Below, in pieces: positions 58,295-64,000 of a stretch of DNA of 64,000 bases. The stretch lies in the NCBI RefSeq assembly GCF_000227135.1, contig NC_018239.1, forward strand, positions 124,001-188,000. The letters are read 5' to 3'. Both the position numbers and the translations under genes were made by a program. The notes beneath the pieces are model-generated. The model did not search any database. It was not told where the DNA came from and saw nothing but the letters and a program-made list of their open reading frames with translations. The DNA is from Leishmania donovani (Eukaryota > Euglenozoa > Kinetoplastea > Trypanosomatida > Trypanosomatidae). Position 1 is the stretch's first letter, and each line of letters starts with the position of its first letter.

Positions 58295-60418
58295 TCAAGC
58301 GATGAAGAAGGAAGCCAGTTGCTTCTCGCAGTACCGCGTCATGATTGCGACGCATGCCGCCGCAAAGTGCCGCGCGGTGCGGGGGTAGCGGGACTCTGGT
58401 GCGTTGAAGACAACGCAGTTGGCTGCCACGTGCCAAATACTGCGCTCCAACTCTGCCAGTGTCAGAATGCGCCTCTCACTGCTTGCGGCGCTGTCCAGGA
58501 GGGAGCGGACGTCGCTGCCGAGTGCGCTTGCCGACGGAGCACCTCCGCGCCGCAAGCCGCGGTATTCAACCTTGGTAGCGGTCGGCATTGACGTAGCCGA
58601 AAAACCGCTGCCGCTGCCGGCAGCGTACGACGTCTCCAGTGCGGAGGACCTGGCCAGTGCTGATGCAGGGTTCGGCGAAGGTGTGCCAAGTAAAGGGCGA
58701 GACCTTGCCTCGACGCTGGCAACTCCCTCTGCATGGTTCGCATGCACGGTCATGGCTGCACGCGCGTATTGGCGGTGGCTCTCAGAGATGTAGCGACGCA
58801 CCTCGGCGAGGCTTAGAGGAGAACGCACGATGGTGCTGTAGGGGCCAGAGCGCACGCCGGCGAACTCCATGATGGTGGCTGCATGCACTGGGGAAAGAAA
58901 GTCATCAGCTCCATCCACCAGGAAGAACTGCTCCAGCAGCGAGGAGAAGTCCTCAAGAGGGAGCGGGGTGGCGTAGCGCAGTAGTTGCAGCTGAGCGCGG
59001 GCCTGTGGAGATGGCAAGGAGCACCAGAGCGCATACCATGGTGCGTCAAGGAGATCCGGCTCGAACGGCGACGGCGGCTGCGTCGTGGAAGGCAGTACGG
59101 TGTGGTCGCCCTTGTGCGCTACGCTCGTGTCAAGCGATTCTCCGGAGATGGCTGCACTCTGATCAGCCACGGCGTGGCCGCAGTGCTGCGGGACGCCAGC
59201 AACACTTCCCAGCCGTGTGTGTGGCGGTAGCACTGACAACTGCCCGTCGTCCGTTGAAACCGCCCTGCCCGTCCCGCCGGCTGCATGCAATCCAACGACA
59301 TCTCTGTCGCGTTGGAAAGGGGGTGGCGAAGAGCCTGGGGCGCGTGTAGCAGTAGTCGCCCCCGCAGACGCGTGCAAGCCGGCCACGCGCACATCCGCGA
59401 TTGTCTCGCCTGTCGTCGTCTGCTTAGCTCCGCTCGGATAAGGGCTGACAGGGTGAGATACGCCGGCTGCCCGCGGCATCGTCGAAGCTCCGCCCCACTG
59501 CTTCGGGGGCAGCGAAGACGCTCCGGCGTCGGGACGCGTAGGCGGCAAGGCAGGTGCGGCACTGCCATCACCGCTGCTAGAGTTGTGCAAAGAGGATGCT
59601 GGGCCTTGTATGCCCGCCGTAACTGGAAGGCGTGCTGCGTGAGCCCCCGCCATCGATGATGAGGGCGCCAGGAACGAGTCGATTGGCAGCACGCCGGCCG
59701 TGCCTGTCAGCCTGCTGCCGCCGCCGGCGATGCCAGCACTGATAATCAACGGCGTTTGAAGCCGTACCGTCGCGGCACGCTCCTCCTCTTCCTGCACCTC
59801 CTTGGCGTAAAAGGCAAGCATCTCGGCATGCTGCAGCGCGCACGCCGCGCACATTGCCTCTCGATCACCGTTGTATGCCCCCTTATAAATATCCTCCGCA
59901 ACGACGCGGTGGAGTGCACGAGCACTGTGCAGCTCTCTCGTCAGAGCGTAGACGTGGGCGGCAAGCAGCGTCCAGTCCACGTCTCCCCACCTGTCAAACT
60001 CGCAGTCGCTCCGCTGCACCGCGGTCGACAGTGAGACAGTGGTCGAAGTCGAAGGCGAGACGGCGGGAATGGAGGCACCGGCGCCGCCTTTGGGGTCACT
60101 GCCACTGCCGCCGCCGACATCCCCACTACGCTGGCGATGACCCTCCACAGCTGCTGCTGTACCCTTCTTCAGCGCCATATCTTCCTTGGTGCACTTCACG
60201 CTGCTCCAGATCGGCTGGCGTTGCTGCTCCTGGTGCGACTCTTGTGCCAGGAGCAGTGCATACCACAGCATGCCGACCGCATCCTTGAAGTGGATCATGG
60301 CCGTCTGAGATACCGCGTTGTGCGCGCTGCCGGCAACAGGAGTGGCGGCAGAGCCACCACCACCACCACCACAAGCGGCGTCCACGACGGAGCTAGAGGA
60401 GGAGGAGGAGCGTGGCAT
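58295..60418 (-). CDS. Bromodomain protein with split acetyl-lysine-binding domain
   Basis: A 707-residue protein. The frame extends to 60460 but only with a GTG; ATG 60418 is the first ATG after an AG at about 60537-60538 that follows a C/T tract (complement of 60560-60600). The N-terminal 190 residues contain helical segments (KDAVGMLWYALLLAQESH; DWTLLAAHVYALTRELHSA; MCAACALQHAEMLAFYAKEVQEEEE) that loosely recall SANT-like or BRD8-type helices; this is a guess. Residues about 495-700 form a bromodomain: the FLSPVH entry and Y-x-x-IVRSPLSLAEVRRYI helix A, then, after a Ser/Ala/Gly-rich insertion of about 90 residues, LTLAELERSIWHVAANCVVFNAPES with the conserved Asn. Bromodomains read acetylated histones. 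Which trypanosomatid BDF this is cannot be decided here. Confidence 0.82.
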   Translation of the reverse strand: MPRSSSSSSSVVDAACGGGGGGSAATPVAGSAHNAVSQTAMIHFKDAVGMLWYALLLAQESHQEQQRQPIWSSVKCTKEDMALKKGTAAAVEGHRQRSGDVGGGSGSDPKGGAGASIPAVSPSTSTTVSLSTAVQRSDCEFDRWGDVDWTLLAAHVYALTRELHSARALHRVVAEDIYKGAYNGDREAMCAACALQHAEMLAFYAKEVQEEEERAATVRLQTPLIISAGIAGGGSRLTGTAGVLPIDSFLAPSSSMAGAHAARLPVTAGIQGPASSLHNSSSGDGSAAPALPPTRPDAGASSLPPKQWGGASTMPRAAGVSHPVSPYPSGAKQTTTGETIADVRVAGLHASAGATTATRAPGSSPPPFQRDRDVVGLHAAGGTGRAVSTDDGQLSVLPPHTRLGSVAGVPQHCGHAVADQSAAISGESLDTSVAHKGDHTVLPSTTQPPSPFEPDLLDAPWYALWCSLPSPQARAQLQLLRYATPLPLEDFSSLLEQFFLVDGADDFLSPVHAATIMEFAGVRSGPYSTIVRSPLSLAEVRRYISESHRQYARAAMTVHANHAEGVASVEARSRPLLGTPSPNPASALARSSALETSYAAGSGSGFSATSMPTATKVEYRGLRRGGAPSASALGSDVRSLLDSAASSERRILTLAELERSIWHVAANCVVFNAPESRYPRTARHFAAACVAIMTRYCEKQLASFFIA

Positions 60419-61351
60419 CGCTTTAGGGGGAAGGGATGGCAAGGGAGTAGATGTGGCCACCGCCGCGGTATGTATGTATGCAGCGCTGCAGGCCGAAACT
60501 GGTTTGGTGTGCAGGTCTTGCCTTTCGCTTGATCTTCTTCGCAGGCGCGCGTTTCCATGTCATTGGCAGAGGGAAGAGAGAGAAAGAGGGGGGGGACGAC
60601 GTGCGCGCGCACGTGAAAGAGACAGAGGGAGACACAGACAAACACGCATAGGCCAACACGCACATCTCTAGATGCCGGTCGCAGACAACGGCAAGCCCAT
60701 CCGCCAAAAGGGGAAGAGTGGGGAGAGAGGCGTGGGAAGGGGTCGATGACGTCGTATCACGAGTGAGCGCCATGGCTTTCGTCACACCACTGATGTGTGG
60801 GCCGGCAAGCGAAGACGATTTCGACGCCTTTCGTCCGCCGATCTCTCGTCCTCTCTCTCTCTGCTCTTGCTTCATGCGCGAGCACACCACCACCACCACA
60901 CACCAAGCACCTGGAAGCGGCACGCAATGCTGATCCTCCTCGTTTTTTTTTGATTATTACGTCGTTGCTATCAGCGTAAACGAACGACGCCGTCACGCAG
61001 ACGAGGTTGGGTCGATGTCGAAGGAAGCCCCTCCCCCTCCCTGGTCCACATTTCGCTCGCATATGCGGCGCTGTAAGCGCCCTCTCGGGTGTCCTCGCCG
61101 ACGACCCCTCCGCGTGGAGAAGAAGCGCAGCAGTTCGGGACTAGGAAGAGCGATAGACGCGAGGGAGGGACGAGAAAAAGCAGCCGCAAGTGCGAAGTGA
61201 GGCTGTAACGGCACAACAATACACACGCGCGCACGCACGCACACACGATACAGCACACGCGCCGGCGGTGACTGCGTACAGATGAGGCGGCGGGGAACGC
61301 GTGCGTGAGCGTCTGAGATGCAGATGACGGCCAGAGGCGGACCACTTTAAC
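60419..61351 (-). other. Intergenic region; no gene seen
   Basis: The complement carries the C/T-rich acceptor tract of the bromodomain gene (60560-60600, AG at 60537-60538). The rest holds CT-rich and CA-rich stretches and no supportable gene. Confidence 0.6.
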
Positions 61352-63307
61352 TCAGTGGGCGCGGAACACCTCTCGCCTCTGCTTCTTCTTCATAGACAGC
61401 GGATTCTGCCCCTTCTGGCGTCGCCGCTTTCGGTCTGCCGGTGCCCTGTCGCTCACTCCGTTGTCGGATGCCGGCGACGCGCGCGGCTGCAGCTGCTGCT
61501 GCTCCTGCGGGTGCGGATGATGAGAGGGCTTTGCCGGCAGTGGCACCTCAGCCGCGGTGCCAAGGTGCTTCATGAAGGCGACATCGGCTCGTGAAAGCTG
61601 CGGCGCGGCTGCGATCACCGTCGTGGTCGCCGTAGCCGCATGCGGGGACGAGAGCGTGTGGGAGAATCTCGCAGACCGTGACGGCCCAGGCTCACTGCTT
61701 CCCCGGCCGCCCCGTGAAGACGCTGCGGCCGCCACAGACAATGAGGAGCAGTTACCCGGCCCTTTCATGCCTATATGTGGTCGTCGAGCTTCGGCGCCCT
61801 CCTCACCATACTGGTACGCCGTTCCTCGTTGTTCAATCCACAGCGCATCTGGGTTTGTGGTCAATCGCAGCAGTGGTGTCACGGCCGCGAGACGGCGTCG
61901 CACGTCGTGGCTCTGCGTAGCCACAAAGAATGTGCGGGGAGAATATGGGCGTGATGTGGTGGAGGGGGTCGCACTGGCACCGTTCCCTCGCGCTTCTTGC
62001 GGCCCTGCAAGCGCTGCATTCGCCGTAGCGAGACTCGGTAATTCGCCCACGTCATCGCCGCCGCCGGCGGCCGTGCGGTTCCTGCGGCGCCGGCGGCGGC
62101 GCTTTGCCGCGGCGCCCTGTGGCGAGTACGTCGCCACGCGGTGGTCGCGAAACAACGGCATCGAGGCCAGTCGCAGAGCACTCGGGTCACACGCAGAGGC
62201 GTCAACGCCCTCACGTGGGCCACGACCGAGGAGGCTATCGTTAGCAAGCATAAACTCACCAATGGCCCTGCACTCGTTGCGCGTGGGTAGCGGGGCACCG
62301 TCGGCCATCTCCGGCGACCTGCTTACTTCAGGACTCTCAACGGCGACAGCATCACGATGCCGCTGCTCCTCGGACTGAATCAGCGTGATGCGGCTCAGCA
62401 GGTGGTTCACCACCGCCGCCGGCACCTCCTGGAATGTTAGCGGGAAGGCGGCGGAGGAGGGGGACGGCCCAGCGTGCCGTCGCGCGCCGACGCCGTCGCC
62501 GTTGCTGTCGCGCATCGTTGCTAAGTTGCCAAACGACGCAGACAGCCACGCTTCCGTTTCGGTCATCCGATGGTGCTGCTCCGACCGCGGCGACGTTGTC
62601 GACGGCAGAGGAGTGGGTGGTCTCTGCCGCTTCGAATTGGCGCCGCTCTTCTTCTGCGCTCTGGTCAACGAAGCGTCGACGACACTCGAGTTTGGCGGGC
62701 ACGGGTTCGCCAAGGCCGTCGCGGAGACTGCCGAGGTTGGGCCGTGATAGCGCATGCGGTGGAGGGCCGCCACGGTCTCCGGTAAGCAGTAGCAGTGAAA
62801 CTTGGAAGCTGAGGTGAAGTCGACAGGTGGCGTCGCGGCCGCCACAGCTGCTGCAGAGTTGTCGCTCACCGATCGGATTCCACGCTCACCCTGAAAAGCG
62901 TCGCACAGCAGTGCCACAAGGAAGGCATGAGGGGAGAGCGCCGGCAAGTCACCAAACGGCAGCCGTGCGATGCTGGCCGCGGTGGCCGCTGCGATCTTGT
63001 CCGCCGCAAGTGGCGCTGGAATCTCCGACGACACGCCCGCGCGCGTGGACTCGCTTGCGCTGGTAACAGCGGCGGCCTTACGCAGCTTGCGGCGACGAGC
63101 CTCGCGCCATATGGCAGGCGCGTTGGCCTGCCAGTACGACAGGAGAACCGCTCGAAGGAAGGACGCATCGCACAAGACAGCGTAGCCACGGTCGCCGCTG
63201 GCCGCCGAGGACAAAAAGGAAGAAGACGATGTTTGAATGAGATGCGAAGCGGACAAGATGCGCAGGCAGCGCTTATTAGCGTGCGCGCGAAGTACTCTCC
63301 GCTTCAT
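61352..63307 (-). CDS. UTP23: UTP23-like PIN-domain ribosome-biogenesis protein with large insertions
   Basis: A 651-residue protein from ATG (complement of 63305-63307), the first ATG after the predicted acceptor at about 63356-63357. UTP23 is a PIN-fold protein of the small-subunit processome needed for release of snR30/U17 during 18S rRNA maturation in the nucleolus. Recognisable blocks in order: the basic RRVLRAHANKRCLRIL start, YAVLCDASFLRAVLL (Asp47 in the first PIN strand), FHCYCLPETVAALH (about 166-180), an ECRAIGEFMLAND block near 345, TFFVATQSHDVRRRLA near 457 matching the family's FVATQDxxLR strand, ADVAFMKHLG, and the C-terminal family signature K-G-x-N-P-L-S-x-K-K-K near 635. Human and yeast UTP23 are about 250 residues; here long Ser/Pro/Ala-rich and Arg-rich insertions, including an Arg8 run, break up the domain. 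The usual zinc-finger Cys/His set is not evident. Confidence 0.85.
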   Translation of the reverse strand: MKRRVLRAHANKRCLRILSASHLIQTSSSSFLSSAASGDRGYAVLCDASFLRAVLLSYWQANAPAIWREARRRKLRKAAAVTSASESTRAGVSSEIPAPLAADKIAAATAASIARLPFGDLPALSPHAFLVALLCDAFQGERGIRSVSDNSAAAVAAATPPVDFTSASKFHCYCLPETVAALHRMRYHGPTSAVSATALANPCPPNSSVVDASLTRAQKKSGANSKRQRPPTPLPSTTSPRSEQHHRMTETEAWLSASFGNLATMRDSNGDGVGARRHAGPSPSSAAFPLTFQEVPAAVVNHLLSRITLIQSEEQRHRDAVAVESPEVSRSPEMADGAPLPTRNECRAIGEFMLANDSLLGRGPREGVDASACDPSALRLASMPLFRDHRVATYSPQGAAAKRRRRRRRNRTAAGGGDDVGELPSLATANAALAGPQEARGNGASATPSTTSRPYSPRTFFVATQSHDVRRRLAAVTPLLRLTTNPDALWIEQRGTAYQYGEEGAEARRPHIGMKGPGNCSSLSVAAAASSRGGRGSSEPGPSRSARFSHTLSSPHAATATTTVIAAAPQLSRADVAFMKHLGTAAEVPLPAKPSHHPHPQEQQQLQPRASPASDNGVSDRAPADRKRRRQKGQNPLSMKKKQRREVFRAH

Positions 63308-64000
63308 TGGCCGCGTGCTTGGGTTTTACGTGGGTGTGCTAGCAGTATCCTGCCACTGCAAAGCAGGTGCGCGCGCATGTACGTGGTGTATGGGGAGGGT
63401 GACAAGAGGGGCGGAAGGAGAAACGAGAAGAGGGCAGAAGCACGGCAAAGGTAGACGGACATAGGCGAACGAGAAGCCACCACAAGGACGCCATCGTGGC
63501 CGTCGCCCACATGCATCAGCTGCACAGGAAAGCATCCACTGCGCGCGTGTGTGTATGTTGCACAGGCAGCTACCGAGGCACGATCAGCAGCAGTGCAGAA
63601 AAAAAAAGCGCACGCGCCCCTCCTCTCTCACTCACTCACTCACACACTGGCTTGAAAAGCGCGCGGGCAAGAAGCACGTGCGCAGCAAGTGAGCGCGGGA
63701 AAGAGGGGCGCCCGTCACGACCCACAACGTGACGGGCGCCCTCTTTCTGTCTTCCATTGGCTGTTTTTCGGTTCTCTTTCTACACAAATTTTGTAGTGTG
63801 TCCCTTCGCGTGCACACGTGTGTGTGTGGGTGGGTAGGTGTGCCGCCGTGAGGGCGCGTGTGCGTGTTGGCGTGAGGGAGTCCCGACAAGACAGAAGAGC
63901 ACAGTACGCACGAAGGAAAGAGAAGCGTGTGCCGGAACAGTCGCTGCCCTGTGGCGGATGAAGAAAGTAGAAAGAAAGACATGGAGGAGGAGGGGGGCAG
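63308..64000 (-). other. Upstream region of the UTP23-like gene
   Basis: The complement contains a C/T-rich tract (about 63397-63450) followed by AG at 63356-63357, the probable trans-splice acceptor. A perfect inverted pair of GGGCGCCCGTCACG (about 63706-63719, with its complement near 63729-63742) can form a hairpin. No gene is seen up to the window edge. Confidence 0.55.

Overview
This window looks like nuclear DNA of a trypanosomatid, most likely Leishmania or a close relative. The reasons are: GC-rich intronless genes packed head to tail on one strand; polypyrimidine tracts followed by AG just upstream of nearly every start codon (trans-splicing acceptors); very long Ala/Ser/Gly/Pro/Gln-rich proteins; long intergenic regions full of GT/AC and CT microsatellites; and a pair of SIDER-like degenerate retroposons in 3' UTRs. 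Species and chromosome cannot be fixed from the sequence alone.

Layout. From the left edge to about 49.6 kb every gene is on the + strand, one polycistronic unit. In order: a giant myotubularin-type phosphoinositide phosphatase (1277-10975), two very large unrecognised proteins (12303-16310 and 17754-23771), a NOT2-type subunit of the CCR4-NOT deadenylase complex (26681-28351), a GST/eEF1B-gamma-like protein with a large insertion (30223-31335), a two-helix membrane protein (33261-34214), a 6-kb interval without a supportable gene, a Pumilio/PUF RNA-binding protein (40283-44716), a TIP30/HTATIP2-like Rossmann protein (45817-47067) and a membrane-anchored P1/S1-type nuclease/3'-nucleotidase (48461-49606). 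From about 52 kb to the right edge every gene is on the - strand. In transcription order (right to left): a UTP23-like ribosome-biogenesis factor (63307-61352), a bromodomain protein (60418-58295), a DUF866/CZIB-type zinc-binding protein (55378-54893) and an unrecognised protein (53243-52011). The two units converge in 49.6-52.0 kb, which holds a 59-base run of N.

How the genes fit together. Trypanosomatids control expression mainly after transcription. The left unit holds a deadenylase-complex subunit and a PUF regulator in the same transcription unit, about 12 kb apart. The others act in phosphoinositide signalling, nucleic-acid salvage, chromatin reading and rRNA processing.

Main unexpected observations: (1) a 557-bp segment in the 3' UTR of the myotubularin gene is present again, about 99% identical and inverted, in the 3' UTR of the CZIB gene 42 kb away; (2) a decayed, frameshifted iron-type alcohol dehydrogenase remnant lies on the - strand at about 57.24-57.63 kb; (3) the UTP23 PIN domain, the bromodomain and the GST-C domain each carry a long insertion; (4) the 6-kb pyrimidine-rich gap sits directly before the PUF gene; (5) the assembly gap lies exactly in the convergent region and its two edges resemble each other.
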